DNA of 64,000 nt from Phycisphaeraceae bacterium (GCA_023898685.1 CP060234.1:1922001-1986000); one strand, 5' to 3'. Counted from the first letter of the stretch, positions 40,507-49,576 are shown. Made by a program: numbers and translations. The notes: generated from the letters alone by a model not told the origin.

Positions 40507-42003
40507 ATGCGAACTGCGATACACACCTGCATCGCCGCGGCGGCTTCCCTCTCGATCGCCGCCATGGCGCAGAACGGATTCATGCCCCCCGCTGTCATCC
40601 ACGCGGGGCCCGGCGCCCGTGAGGCCGTTTCGCGGGCGGCGCCCGAGGTGAGGGCGCTGGTTTATCAGCTCTTGCCCACCGTCACGCCGGCGGTGAAGCC
40701 CACTCCTGACGCCTCGGGCTACGTCGCGCCCGCGCCGGCGATCCCTCGCGACCCCGGGGTCTGGAGGATCGACGCGAACGGGCGTTGGGTGTATGCGGCC
40801 GAGTTCACCTCGCTGGGGGCCCAGTACCTCCGCCTCCGGTTCGGGGAAGACCTGGACGAACGCGCCGAGATCTTCGTCTACGACCCCTGGACCGGCTTCG
40901 CGTTCGGCCCGTACTCACGCTACGAACTGGCGCGGACCGACTTCTGGTCGACCATCATCTTCGGCGATTCGATCGGCATCGAGGTCGTCGTGCCGCCGTC
41001 CGACCAGCCTCCCGCCGTGCCCTCGATCGTGAGCGTGAACCACGGCTACGGGATGTTCGACCAATCGCTCCGCGATTGCGCCCAGCACGACGTGAGCTGC
41101 GAGCCGGCGTGGCAGGGGGAGGCCGACGCCGTGTGCATGCTTGCGCACATCCAGTCGGGCGGTGTTTCCGGTTTCTGCACCGGGGCGCTGCTCAACCGGA
41201 CGCCTCAGGACGGCTCGCCCATCGTGATGACCGCCAACCACTGTCTGGGGTCGAACCTCGCGGCCCGTCCAACGGTCTACGTCTGGTTCTGGCAGACCAG
41301 CTCGTGCAACGGGTCGGACCCGAACCTCAACGCCCTCCCGCGTTCCGACGGCTCGCTGATGCTCAAGCGTCACACGCCGTCGGACTGGAACATCGTCGGG
41401 CTCTACGAGCCGCCCGCTTCAGGGTTCTATCTCGGTTGGGACTCGAACTACTGGGAGGACAACTCACCCGCGACCGGGATCCATCACCCGGGCGCCGCCT
41501 CCAAGCGCATCAGCTTCGGTGAGAAGTACGACGAGACCGACGATCAGCCGTTCTGCCTACCTGATGGCACCTGCTTCGAGGCGGACGTCTGGGACATCGA
41601 GTTCTCGACCGGGTCCACGATCCCGGGCTCGTCGGGCTCCCCAATTCTTGACGACACCGGCGTCGTCCGGGGCACGCTCAGCGGCGGCCCCAGCGACGAG
41701 TGCGAGATCGCCCGCTACGGCCGGCTCGACCGGGCGTGGGTCCACCTCCGCTACTTCCTGCACGACGTCCCGAGCACGGTCTACGTCTCCAAGCTCGCGC
41801 CGGGCGACGCGGGGAACAACGGGTCGACCGAGCGGGGCACGGCGACCAACCCGTTCAACACCGTGCACGAGGCGACCTACGCCGTAATTGCGGGGCACGA
41901 CATCGCGATCCACTCGGGGATTTATGACGAGGAGTTCGTTGTGTGGCGTCCGATGACGCTCCGCCTTGATGGCACGGGCGGTGTGGTGCAGATCGGGCAG
42001 TAG
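40507..42003 (+). CDS. Secreted trypsin-like serine protease with a truncated beta-helix tail
   Basis: 498 residues. Signal peptide (MRTAIHTCIAAAASLSIAAMA); a beta-rich pro-region; then the protease with catalytic His in VMTANHCLGSN near residue 248, a probable Asp around SDWNIVGL, and Ser in STIPGSSGSPILDDTG. The Cys pattern (CAQHDVSC, GFCTGA, SSCNG, PFCLPDGTCF) resembles lysyl endopeptidase-type proteases with several disulfides. After it comes VYVSKLAPGDAGNNGSTERGTATNPFNTVHEATYAVIAGHDIAIHSGIYDEEF, which looks like only the first rung of a parallel beta-helix, then the chain ends. No dockerin. Likely operon with the preceding surface protein gene. Confidence 0.82.
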   Translation: MRTAIHTCIAAAASLSIAAMAQNGFMPPAVIHAGPGAREAVSRAAPEVRALVYQLLPTVTPAVKPTPDASGYVAPAPAIPRDPGVWRIDANGRWVYAAEFTSLGAQYLRLRFGEDLDERAEIFVYDPWTGFAFGPYSRYELARTDFWSTIIFGDSIGIEVVVPPSDQPPAVPSIVSVNHGYGMFDQSLRDCAQHDVSCEPAWQGEADAVCMLAHIQSGGVSGFCTGALLNRTPQDGSPIVMTANHCLGSNLAARPTVYVWFWQTSSCNGSDPNLNALPRSDGSLMLKRHTPSDWNIVGLYEPPASGFYLGWDSNYWEDNSPATGIHHPGAASKRISFGEKYDETDDQPFCLPDGTCFEADVWDIEFSTGSTIPGSSGSPILDDTGVVRGTLSGGPSDECEIARYGRLDRAWVHLRYFLHDVPSTVYVSKLAPGDAGNNGSTERGTATNPFNTVHEATYAVIAGHDIAIHSGIYDEEFVVWRPMTLRLDGTGGVVQIGQ

Positions 42004-42086
42004 GGGGCGAAGGCGCGCGTGACCACTGCGTGGATCGCATCGCTCGCGGGGCTGCCATGCCCCGGGGCGGGGGATCTTTGGGGGGC

Positions 42087-43727
42087 TTATCTCAGGAAGA
42101 TTGCCCAGACGGCGACAAGCACGGGCAGGAGCAGCACGGCGGCGCGGAGCACGTAGCCGAAGAACGAGGGCATCTTGATCCCCGACGCGTCGGCGATGGA
42201 CTTGATCATGAAGTTGGGCCCGTTGCCGATGTAGGTCATCGCGCCGAAGAAGACCGCGCCGAGCGAGATCGCCGCGAGCGACGAGACGCCGGTGCCCGTG
42301 GAGAGATAGGCCTGCACGGTCGCGGCGTTGATCTCGGTGTCGCCGAAAGAGACCTGGAGGAAGTTGAGGTAGGTGGGGGCGTTGTCGAGCACGGCCGAGA
42401 GCGAGCCGGTGCCGAAGTAGAAGGCGGTGGGGGAGTCGAGCCCCAGGGCCTTGCCGTGGGCGCCGAGGTAGCCGAGCGCCGGGGTCATGGTCGCGAAGAT
42501 CCCGATGAAGAGGAGGGCGACCTCCTTGGCGGGGTTGAGGTCGAAGCCGTTGGCCTCGTGGATCTCGCGGTCGGCGACGATGTAGGCCACGGCGGCGACG
42601 ACGACCTGGAAGGCCGGGCCGATGGGCAGACCCTCGATACCGGCGTACTTCTCGAGCAGCGGGTCGATGAAGACGCCGCCGATGATCAGGGCGAGGGCGA
42701 TCATCGCGGGGACACCGGTGATCTTGACGCCGGTCTGCGTGCCCGGGTGGGGATAGGGGTCGATCTCGGTGACGCGCGAATCAACGACGAAGAAGATCGC
42801 GAGCAGCAGGCCGATGCACGTGGCCCACATCGGGATGAGGTGCTGCGCGGTCCACAGGAAGGGGACGCCCTTGAGGAATCCCAGGTAGAGGGGCGGGTCG
42901 CCGATGGGCGTGAGGGCCCCGCCGCAGTTGGACACGATGAAGATGAACATGACGATGTGGATGGGGCGGATGCGGCCCTTGTTCACCCGCAGGAAGGGAC
43001 GGATGAGCAAGACAGAGGCGCCCGTGGTGCCCATGACGTTGGCCATCACGGCGCCGATCGCGAGCATGATCGTGTTGACGACCGGCCCGCCCCGGCCCCG
43101 CACGTCGATGTGCACGCCGCCCGAGGCGACGTAGAGGCCGCCGACGAGGGCCATGAAGGCGAAGTACTCGTGGCCCGTGTGGATCAGCTTGTAGACGCCG
43201 TAGCTCTCGCCCGGGAGGTATCCGGCCTGGCCGAAGCCGGTGAGGTAGTAGCCCGTGATGAGCCCGCCCAGGGCGAAGGCGAAGTCGGGGTAGTGGTGGT
43301 GCCAGATGCGGGCGTTGATGAACGGCATGAGCGCGATGCTCGCGAGCAGCAGCGCGAAGGGGGCGACGAGGATGAGCGGGATCTCGGGGGCCGGGCCCGA
43401 AGCCTCGTGGCCCTTGGCGACGTGCCCGCCGAGGTTGGCGGCGGGGGCGTCCTCCGGCGGGGCGTTGAGCACGCCGGCGTGGGGCGTGTCGTGGGTCGCG
43501 GTGTGGGTCGCGGCGGGATCGGCCTCGGTCGGGTGCTCGGCGGCCGGGGCGTCGTGGGGAAGCGACGCCTCGACGGCGACCTCGGCCGCGGCCTCGGGCG
43601 TCGCGGGCTCGTAGTGGCCGGGCCAGATCGTCCCCGACAGGGCGCCGAGCCCCAGGCCCACACAGATCGAGATCACCCAACACTTCGGGCCGTGGAGCCC
43701 GAACCGACCACCGGCATGTTCCGTCAT
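42087..43727 (-). CDS. Na+/H+ antiporter-like transporter (NhaD/CitMHS_2 type)
   Basis: 546 residues with about a dozen membrane segments. Key blocks are APFALLLASIALMPFINARIWHHHYPDFAFALG, IVSNCGGALTPIGDPPLYLGFLKGVPF and LSAVLDNAPTYLNFLQVSFG, which match the ion-transporter superfamily. The GGALTPIGDPP and LDNAPTYL motifs are the two half-helix repeats near the ion site. An insertion of about 70 residues between the first two helices is periplasmic and rich in His, Ala and Glu (AAEHPTEADPAATHTATHDTPHAG), which could bind metal. ATG at 43727 has GGAG. Substrate probably sodium/proton, but citrate or arsenite relatives exist. Confidence 0.82.
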   Translation of the reverse strand: MTEHAGGRFGLHGPKCWVISICVGLGLGALSGTIWPGHYEPATPEAAAEVAVEASLPHDAPAAEHPTEADPAATHTATHDTPHAGVLNAPPEDAPAANLGGHVAKGHEASGPAPEIPLILVAPFALLLASIALMPFINARIWHHHYPDFAFALGGLITGYYLTGFGQAGYLPGESYGVYKLIHTGHEYFAFMALVGGLYVASGGVHIDVRGRGGPVVNTIMLAIGAVMANVMGTTGASVLLIRPFLRVNKGRIRPIHIVMFIFIVSNCGGALTPIGDPPLYLGFLKGVPFLWTAQHLIPMWATCIGLLLAIFFVVDSRVTEIDPYPHPGTQTGVKITGVPAMIALALIIGGVFIDPLLEKYAGIEGLPIGPAFQVVVAAVAYIVADREIHEANGFDLNPAKEVALLFIGIFATMTPALGYLGAHGKALGLDSPTAFYFGTGSLSAVLDNAPTYLNFLQVSFGDTEINAATVQAYLSTGTGVSSLAAISLGAVFFGAMTYIGNGPNFMIKSIADASGIKMPSFFGYVLRAAVLLLPVLVAVWAIFLR

Positions 43728-43938
43728 GTCAAACTCCGGCCCGTGGGCCAACGCGTGGAGCGTGAACGGTAGGTCGGCTCTTTGGGCGGGAGGCCGTGAG
43801 GGAAAGGTCTTCGCTCGGGTGGCTGCCGGGCGCCAGGTGCCACCGACCCGTCCTGAGGTCGGTGTCTGCATCGAGTGCTCTGGATGCAGCGCACTGCCCT
43901 GCAGGAGCAGGTCAGTGGCGCCGCGGGTCATGGGCACC

Positions 43939-44001
43939 CGGCGTATGGACCTGGCGGGCGTGCAGGCGTTCATCGCGCCGTTCAACGCGGGTTGCCCCTG
44001 A
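43939..44001 (+). pseudogene. Remnant of a dockerin-like C-terminal tail
   Basis: A short reading frame ends MDLAGVQAFIAPFNAGCP, then stop. This matches the second half and the GCP end of the tails in the intact genes nearby (for example DLADVVSFITAFNAGCP). Upstream there is no signal peptide or first half. It is most likely the fossil end of a lost dockerin gene on the plus strand, with a strong hairpin just after it at 44051-44091 that may be its old terminator. Confidence 0.7.
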
Positions 44002-44050
44002 TCGCGCCCGGGCGGTGTCCGCGGCCTGACGCCGCGATTTACATCGTCGG

Positions 44051-44091
44051 AGAATGAAAGGAGGACGGCCCTCGCCGTCCTCTTTCATTCT
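44051..44091. terminator. Long stem-loop between remnant and convergent metalloprotease gene
   Basis: A 19/18-base stem (44051-44069 with 44074-44091, one bulge) has AGAATGAAAG at its base and GGACGGC at the top. Both strands end in a short T-rich flank, TTTCATTCT. It probably serves the metalloprotease gene ending at 44156 and, before decay, the remnant dockerin gene. Confidence 0.75.
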
Positions 44092-44155
44092 CACTCATGA
44101 GTGGGAGAGCTGATCGGCCGACCGAATCGGCTGATCGGTGCTCACCCAGACCGGC

Positions 44156-46723
44156 TCAGGGGCAGCCGGCGGTGAAGGCGTTGATGAAGATGCCGATGTC
44201 GGTGAGGTCCCAGACGCCGTCGTTGTTCAGGTCGCCGGCGGGCTGCTGAGACGTGAAGCCGGTGATGAACGCGTTGACGTCGGCGAGGTCGAGAATGCCG
44301 AACGGCTCGGCGAGGTCGGCGTCGTTGCAGGCCAGCGGGGGTTCCCCGATATCGAACAGGTAGAACGCGACCCGCCCGCCGCCGAGGGTCCCCGAGCCGC
44401 TCAGGTTGCCGATGGCGTAGTTGATCGAGCCTCCCGGGGCGCAGCCTCCCTGGTTGACGAGGATGCCGCCGTCGGCGAAGGCGGGATCGAGTGGGCCGAA
44501 CTCGGCGTCGGCGCCGGTGATGGCCAGGACGTAGAACCCCGGGGTGGGGTTGTTGAGAATGATTGTGCTCTGCTGCGAAAAGAGGAAGTTGTCGTTGGTC
44601 GCGACGAGAGGGTGCTGGTCGTTCTGATCAAACACGCCGAGCTGCCAGAGGGCGATCTCGGTATCGAACGAAGACCCGGCGGTGCTGAAGATGATGACAC
44701 TCTCGCCGGGCGTGCCGACGGGGATCGCCTCGCCGAGGTAGGGGAAGGGCCCGTCGAAGACCTGGCAGTCGTCGGGCGTGCCGTCGGCGTCGCAGTCGAG
44801 CTCGGCGAAATCGGGTGTGCCGTCGCTGTCGCAGTCAAAGTTCGAGTCGGCGGCGCGGATGTCTGAGAGCGGGATGTCCTGGTAGGGCTCGTGGTACGAT
44901 TCCCGCACGATGTTGAAGAAGTTGGCCTGGGCCGTGGTCAGCACGCGGATTTCCATCTCGTGCCAGCCTTGCATCAGCGGGATGAAGACCTGGGGTGCGG
45001 GTTGACTTGAGCCCGTCAGCGCGAGGGTTGCATGGCCATTGACTTGGTAAACGGCGAAGTCGCTGAAGCGGAACTGCATCGCACCGGCGTGGGCGACGCG
45101 GAAGGCGTATGTGCTGGTGTTGGGCGCGTAGACGCTGAACCGGTATGTGGTGATCCGCCGGCCCGGTGATCCGTGGTTGATGGTGAAAAAGGTGCTCGCG
45201 ATGTACTGCTCAGAGTGCAGCGTAACACCCGACGCCATCGGGTCAAAGTTGCCCAGATCCATGGATTCGGGGATGTTGTAGGTGGTGGCGAGGAGGCTTT
45301 GCGGCGTGCTGGGGGTCGCATCGGGCGGGTTGAAGTACTGGCACTCGTCCGGGATGAGATCCCCGTCGTTGTCGGCGGACGTGCCCTTTAACACATCCTG
45401 TTCGTCCGGGATCCCGTTTCCGTTGCAGTCGGTGAGGGTGCTCAGCGGGAGTACCCGCCAGCCCATGTTGCGGAGGGGTTCGGTATCGCTGCGCGTCCAG
45501 TAGTTGGGGCAGCGCGTCGTGCCGGGGATGATGAACGGGTCCATGATGCCGAGCTTGTCGACGAACGCCGATCGGCTCTGGAGGTGGGAGGGCTGGGCGT
45601 CGTCGCCCTGTTCGAGGAGCGTCTGGAACTGGCCGTCGCCTCCGTCGGTGTCGTCGCGGTAGTAATGGACGTCGCTCGGCGCGATATAGCCCTCACCGAG
45701 CCGGGAGTTGTCGCCCGGGTTCGGATCGTTGACCGGAAGGTCCGCGGGGAGGAACCGAGCGACATCCAGGCCCTGGATCTGGTTGTTCGAGTTGTTCTGC
45801 ACGACGAACGGTTGCAGGTTGCTCGAGAACCCCAGGGCGTGGGTCATTTCGTGGACGATGACATCGTCCAGGCTGGCCTGCGTTGGTGTCAGCGGGTTGC
45901 ACGACGGGTTCCAGAGTTTCCAGTTGACGTTCGTATTGAGGATGATCGAGGTCGCGTTGGTCTGCGGCAGAATGTTGTCGCCGAAGATCGCTCGGAGTTG
46001 CGGCATGGAGACGATGACCTGCGTCTCTTGTGTCGGCGTCCCCGCGCCGTCGTACAGAACCGGTACGGAGTCGTGGTCGAGGCCGTACGCGAACAGATCA
46101 AGGTCGGGCCCGTCTCGGAACGTTGCGACACGGAGCCCTTCGACGTAGTCCGGCCATGGGAGAAGGTACTGCACCGTGCCGGCAGATCCGGCGACGTTGT
46201 CGTTGCTTGGGTCCGAGTCTGACGAGAAGTCCAGGGAGAGCGCGTCGATGCCGACCGTGACGTGCGAGAAGATGCGATAGTTCATATAGCTTGCGGCCTG
46301 GTAGAAACTGAGCATGTAGCTCACGATATCGGGATCGAACTCGTTGTATGAAATCACGAGTTTCAGATTGTTTCCGTATTCGGTGGTCGCCCTGGTCTGA
46401 TGGCCATCTCGTCCGAGATCCCGTTCGAGGTCTCGGCGGGCGTGATCGAACAGCATGCCGATGGTGGCCTGCGCGCCGTCGGGCCCGCAGATGCCCTTGT
46501 ATCGCCGCATGGCGCCGGTGATGCCGAGGTTCTGGGCCCATGCCGGGTTGTCCATGGGCACGATCAGTTCGGGCTGGTCGGCGAGCCCGACGACGCGGGC
46601 GTCGGCGAGGATCGCTTCGATGTCGGCGTCGCGCCCGGGCAGTTGTGCCGAGGCGCTGGGTGCGAGCAGTCCCGTCGCGGCCCAGGCGCAGAGGGAAACG
46701 AGGAACACATTCGGTGCTTTCAT
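44156..46723 (-). CDS. Secreted zinc metalloprotease with thrombospondin type 3 repeats and dockerin-like tail
   Basis: 855 residues. Signal peptide to ASA near residue 26; a pro/catalytic region with HEMTHALGFSSN near residue 290, zinc ligands His-Glu-x-x-His; later calcium-binding thrombospondin type 3-like motifs (DCNGNGIPDEQDVLKGTSADNDGDLIPDECQ and DSDGTPDFAELDCDADGTPDD). C-terminus CNDADLAEPFGILDLADVNAFITGF then DLNNDGVWDLTDIGIFINAFTAGCP, where the second half keeps a full calcium loop (DLNNDGVWD). The overall type is that of HExxH proteases in Phycisphaerales. The base composition of the gene seems somewhat lower in GC than its neighbours. GAGAG precedes the ATG. Confidence 0.85.
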   Translation of the reverse strand: MKAPNVFLVSLCAWAATGLLAPSASAQLPGRDADIEAILADARVVGLADQPELIVPMDNPAWAQNLGITGAMRRYKGICGPDGAQATIGMLFDHARRDLERDLGRDGHQTRATTEYGNNLKLVISYNEFDPDIVSYMLSFYQAASYMNYRIFSHVTVGIDALSLDFSSDSDPSNDNVAGSAGTVQYLLPWPDYVEGLRVATFRDGPDLDLFAYGLDHDSVPVLYDGAGTPTQETQVIVSMPQLRAIFGDNILPQTNATSIILNTNVNWKLWNPSCNPLTPTQASLDDVIVHEMTHALGFSSNLQPFVVQNNSNNQIQGLDVARFLPADLPVNDPNPGDNSRLGEGYIAPSDVHYYRDDTDGGDGQFQTLLEQGDDAQPSHLQSRSAFVDKLGIMDPFIIPGTTRCPNYWTRSDTEPLRNMGWRVLPLSTLTDCNGNGIPDEQDVLKGTSADNDGDLIPDECQYFNPPDATPSTPQSLLATTYNIPESMDLGNFDPMASGVTLHSEQYIASTFFTINHGSPGRRITTYRFSVYAPNTSTYAFRVAHAGAMQFRFSDFAVYQVNGHATLALTGSSQPAPQVFIPLMQGWHEMEIRVLTTAQANFFNIVRESYHEPYQDIPLSDIRAADSNFDCDSDGTPDFAELDCDADGTPDDCQVFDGPFPYLGEAIPVGTPGESVIIFSTAGSSFDTEIALWQLGVFDQNDQHPLVATNDNFLFSQQSTIILNNPTPGFYVLAITGADAEFGPLDPAFADGGILVNQGGCAPGGSINYAIGNLSGSGTLGGGRVAFYLFDIGEPPLACNDADLAEPFGILDLADVNAFITGFTSQQPAGDLNNDGVWDLTDIGIFINAFTAGCP

Positions 46724-47070
46724 ATCTTTGCTCTCTCAAACAGGTTCGCTCACACCCCGGCCGCCACCACCTGAGCCGGTCTGGATGCAAAGCGGAGCGA
46801 GAGCATACAGAATCGTGAGGTTTCTGGGCAGGGGAATACGAGATTTTCGGAAACGGTGTTCAGGTATTATCGGAGCAGCGTCGATGGACCAGTTGCCGTC
46901 CGCTTGGCGATCGCGGCACAGAGAGATCAGCATGAATGCAGTGATTCACGCTCATTCGGAGCGATGATGCAGAGTGGCTACGGGTGTGGCCAACCGGCAG
47001 ACCCCTCTTGGCGCGGGCACCGGTTGCTCGACCGGGGAAGAACCGTTGACCTCCCTGTTGGCGAGTTCCG
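46724..47070. other. Intergenic region of about 350 bases, AT-richer
   Basis: No supported ORF. It contains the upstream region of the metalloprotease gene; TATGCT and GATAAT hexamers on the minus strand (around 46800-46880) could be -10 elements, but no -35 with proper spacing was found. An IR GAATG/CATTC lies near 46935-46960. Confidence 0.35.
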
Positions 47071-48609
47071 CTACGAGATGACATGCACCGTCTGACGCAG
47101 TGTCCCGCTCACCTTCTCGAGCCACTCCCCGTACCCCTCGCGCCCCATCAGCCCGAAGGTCGCCTTCTTGCCCGTCTCCACGGCCGGCTGGTCGTACGCG
47201 TCGATGTTGAGCATCAGCCCCGCATACGCGGTCGCGACCTGCCAGAGCATGATGAACTCGCCCACCGTGTGCTCGTTGACCATCGGGAAGCGGATCGTGA
47301 AGTTGGGACGCTCCGACTCGACGAGGGCGTACTCAGTGGCCCGCTTCTCGGCGTTGAGCAGGGCGCTCATCTTCTTGCCCTCGAGGTAGGCGAGGGTGTC
47401 GACGCCGAGGCCGGTGGGGATGGTGACGTCGTCTTCGCCGAACGACTCGACCTCCATCAGGCCGAAGACCTTGTCGTTGGGCCCCTCGCGGTAGAGCTGC
47501 ACCTGGGAGTGCTGGTCGGTCGCGCCGAGGGCCTTGATGGGCGTGAAGCCCTCGAAAACCTCCTTACCCGAGGTGTCGTGCCTCTTGCCCAGGCTCTCGG
47601 CCCAGAGCTGTCGGAACCAGTCGGCGAGGAGGTAGAGCCCGTTGCAGTAGGGCATGAGCACGTGGTTGGGCTTGGGCTGGATGGTGGCACGGTCCGCCGG
47701 ACCGTGATCCCCGGCTCGGCGAGCCGGGCCACCGCCCCGCCCCAGTTCAACGAGGATCGTCGCGAGCATCGCGGCGGGGTTCTTCGCCAGTTCGGGGTTG
47801 CGGCACTTGGTCTCCATCTCGTGCGCGCCGCCGAGCAGGCGGTCGATGTCGATGCCACACATCGCGGCGCTGAACAGGCCGACCGGGCTGAGCACGCTGA
47901 ACCGCCCGCCCACGCCCTCGGGAACGGGCAGCGTGTCGTAGCCCGCGGCGTCGCAGATCTGCCGCATCGTGCCCTTCTCGGCGTCGGTCACCGCGACGAT
48001 GTGGTCGGCACCTTTCGAGCCCACGGCCCGCGCGAGCAGGTCGCGGATGATCATGAACTGGCCCGCGGTCTCGGCCGTCTCGCCCGACTTGCTGACGACG
48101 TTGAAGAGCGTCCGCTCGGGGGGGCACTCGGCCATGATCGCGGTGAAGTTGGCGGGGTCGACGTTGTCGATGACGAACAGGCGGGGGCCCCGCCTTCCGG
48201 TGGCTCGGCTCGCCGAGCCGGGAGAGTCTGCACCCGAAGACTCGGTTCGGCGAACCGAGCCACCGTCCTGCATGATGTTGTGCGTGAGGGGGTTGAGGGC
48301 GGCCTGGAGCGCGATGTTGCCCAGGGCCGAGCCCCCGATGCCCAGGACGACGAGGTTGTCCCACTTGCACTTCCCGCCGCTGGAGTGCTTCTCCGCGATC
48401 GCCTTGACGGCCTGGACGTGGGCGGGACGCGTGCCGGCGGGGTCGGCGAGCAGCCGCCAGCGTTCCCAGCCCGTGCCGCGGGTCTTCTCGAGGCGCGCGG
48501 TGAGCTCCTTGGCGCGCTCGGCGAGGGGGCCCGTGAGGGCCTGGGGGTCGAGGCCGTGGGTGGGGGTGACGCGGTCGGCGAGGCAGTTGGCGTAGTCGAG
48601 TGTGAGCAT
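47071..48609 (-). CDS. pgi: Glucose-6-phosphate isomerase carrying two in-frame palindromic insertions
   Basis: 512 residues. Interconverts glucose-6-phosphate and fructose-6-phosphate. Family motifs are all visible: VVLGIGGSALGNIALQAAL, NVVSKSGETAET (phosphate-binding SxSGxTxE), GGRFSVLSPVGLFSAAMCGIDI, and the catalytic helix region AYDQPAVETGKK. Two stretches have no counterpart in normal Pgi: GGSVRRTESSGADSPGSASRATGRRG (residues 114-139, element at 48199-48264) and RGGGPARRAGDHGPADRATIQP (residues 290-311, element at 47683-47733). Both are encoded by palindromic repeats in frame. The start at 48609 has TACCCT five bases upstream and no Shine-Dalgarno site. Confidence 0.93.
   Translation of the reverse strand: MLTLDYANCLADRVTPTHGLDPQALTGPLAERAKELTARLEKTRGTGWERWRLLADPAGTRPAHVQAVKAIAEKHSSGGKCKWDNLVVLGIGGSALGNIALQAALNPLTHNIMQDGGSVRRTESSGADSPGSASRATGRRGPRLFVIDNVDPANFTAIMAECPPERTLFNVVSKSGETAETAGQFMIIRDLLARAVGSKGADHIVAVTDAEKGTMRQICDAAGYDTLPVPEGVGGRFSVLSPVGLFSAAMCGIDIDRLLGGAHEMETKCRNPELAKNPAAMLATILVELGRGGGPARRAGDHGPADRATIQPKPNHVLMPYCNGLYLLADWFRQLWAESLGKRHDTSGKEVFEGFTPIKALGATDQHSQVQLYREGPNDKVFGLMEVESFGEDDVTIPTGLGVDTLAYLEGKKMSALLNAEKRATEYALVESERPNFTIRFPMVNEHTVGEFIMLWQVATAYAGLMLNIDAYDQPAVETGKKATFGLMGREGYGEWLEKVSGTLRQTVHVIS
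47683..47733. repeat. Palindromic element B1 inside pgi
   Basis: Begins GGTGGC and ends GCCACC, its reverse complement. Contains two tight hairpins: ACGGTCCG/CGGACCGT (47689-47705) and CCCGGCTCG/CGAGCCGGG (47710-47728). Length 51 bases, a multiple of three, so the pgi frame is kept. Confidence 0.8.
48199..48264. repeat. Palindromic element B2 inside pgi
   Basis: Begins GGTGGC and ends GCCACC, like element B1. Contains GGCTCGGC/GCCGAGCC at one end, GGTTCGG/CGAACC at the other, and AGAGTCT/AGACTC across the centre. Length 66 bases, a multiple of three, keeping the pgi frame. Confidence 0.8.
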
Positions 48610-48614
48610 GGGGA

Positions 48615-48620
48615 AGGGTA
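48615..48620 (-). promoter_or_regulatory. Putative -10 hexamer TACCCT (leaderless) of pgi
   Basis: TACCCT on the minus strand ends five bases before the ATG at 48609. No Shine-Dalgarno site or clear -35. Confidence 0.4.
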
Positions 48621-48636
48621 GGGGGGAAGGCGCAGA

Positions 48637-48653
48637 GGCACGAAGGCACGAAG
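48637..48653. repeat. Short tandem GGCACGAA repeat upstream of pgi
   Basis: GGCACGAA followed immediately by GGCACGAAG, preceded by GCAGA; the reverse strand reads CTTCGTGCCTTCGTGCC. Related to the CTCCGCG string at 18678-18702 in style. Function unknown; strings of this kind occur widely in bacterial genomes. Confidence 0.55.
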
Positions 48654-48682
48654 GGGGAAGTGACAGAGAGACAAATCGGGGA

Positions 48683-49576
48683 TCAGTTGATCGGGGCCGG
48701 CTTCGTTTCGCGTTCCCGCGTCGGGTCGAGGGGCTGGTCGCCGCTGGGGATCGCCTCGAACTCGAGGTGGAAGTGGATGGGCTCGAGGAAGGTGCCGGGC
48801 AGGTCGGACTGCCAGGGGTCGCGGATGTTGCGCAGGGCGGGGTAGCGGAAGCGGACGGTCATCGTCACCGAGCCGTCGTCCTCCGTCTTGATGGCGACGG
48901 CGCCGAGGGCGTTGCCCCACGTCGCGGGATCGGCGCCGCCCGCGAGGGCGCCGAGGCTCGCGTTGCGTCCCGGGACGATGCGGTCGTTGAGCGTGTCGAC
49001 GGGGCTGGCGAGGTTGAGTTGCTCTTTCGCGTCGCCCGGGATGCCGCACTGCTGCATGCCGCTTGGGTCGTACTTGAGGTGCTGGATGATCGACTGCGGA
49101 TAGACGTCGACGGGCTGGTTGAACCGGACGCCCGAGAGCGTGACCTCGAAGATCGTGTCCTTCGTCACGTTCGCGATCATGGCCTTGCCGTAGTCCCTCT
49201 TGTAGAAGCCGACGCGAACCACGGCCCCGCGCGGGTGGCCCGCGCCCTTGGTCAGCCTCGTGCCGCCCACCGCAACGAAGCACTCGAGGTTGTCGGTGAT
49301 GGGCCGACGGTCGGCGTCGACGGTGTACGGCGCGTCGAGATCGCCCTTGTGCGCCTTCCCGTCGGCATCGGTCCAATTGACGCGCACGTGGGGTTCGTGC
49401 GTCGTGTCAACGAGCAGGAGGGGCGGGTCGGCGGTTGGCTTGTTGTCAGCGGCCGACGACGTGTCGGGCTCGGCGTGGGCCGCCAGACAGGACAAACTCA
49501 TCAAGATCGTCGAAATAAGAATGCGTGTGTTTCCGTGGCCGGTCGCGTGCTTTCGGGCTGTCATAGGTCGGAACAT
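48683..49576 (-). CDS. Exported protein of unknown function
   Basis: 297 residues. Basic N-terminus and hydrophobic segment ISTILMSLSCLAAHA form a signal peptide; mature part has no recognised domain. Beta-rich stretches such as VVRVGFYKRDYGKAMIANVTKDTIFEVTLSGVRFNQPV and SVTMTVRFRYPALRNIRDPW suggest an all-beta fold. A late segment FHLEFEAIPSGDQP closes the protein. Only two cysteines follow the signal peptide. Two ATGs are possible, 49576 and 49564. The gene is divergent from the choice-of-anchor B gene (112 bases between) and follows pgi's start region in the same direction. Confidence 0.6.
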   Translation of the reverse strand: MFRPMTARKHATGHGNTRILISTILMSLSCLAAHAEPDTSSAADNKPTADPPLLLVDTTHEPHVRVNWTDADGKAHKGDLDAPYTVDADRRPITDNLECFVAVGGTRLTKGAGHPRGAVVRVGFYKRDYGKAMIANVTKDTIFEVTLSGVRFNQPVDVYPQSIIQHLKYDPSGMQQCGIPGDAKEQLNLASPVDTLNDRIVPGRNASLGALAGGADPATWGNALGAVAIKTEDDGSVTMTVRFRYPALRNIRDPWQSDLPGTFLEPIHFHLEFEAIPSGDQPLDPTRERETKPAPIN

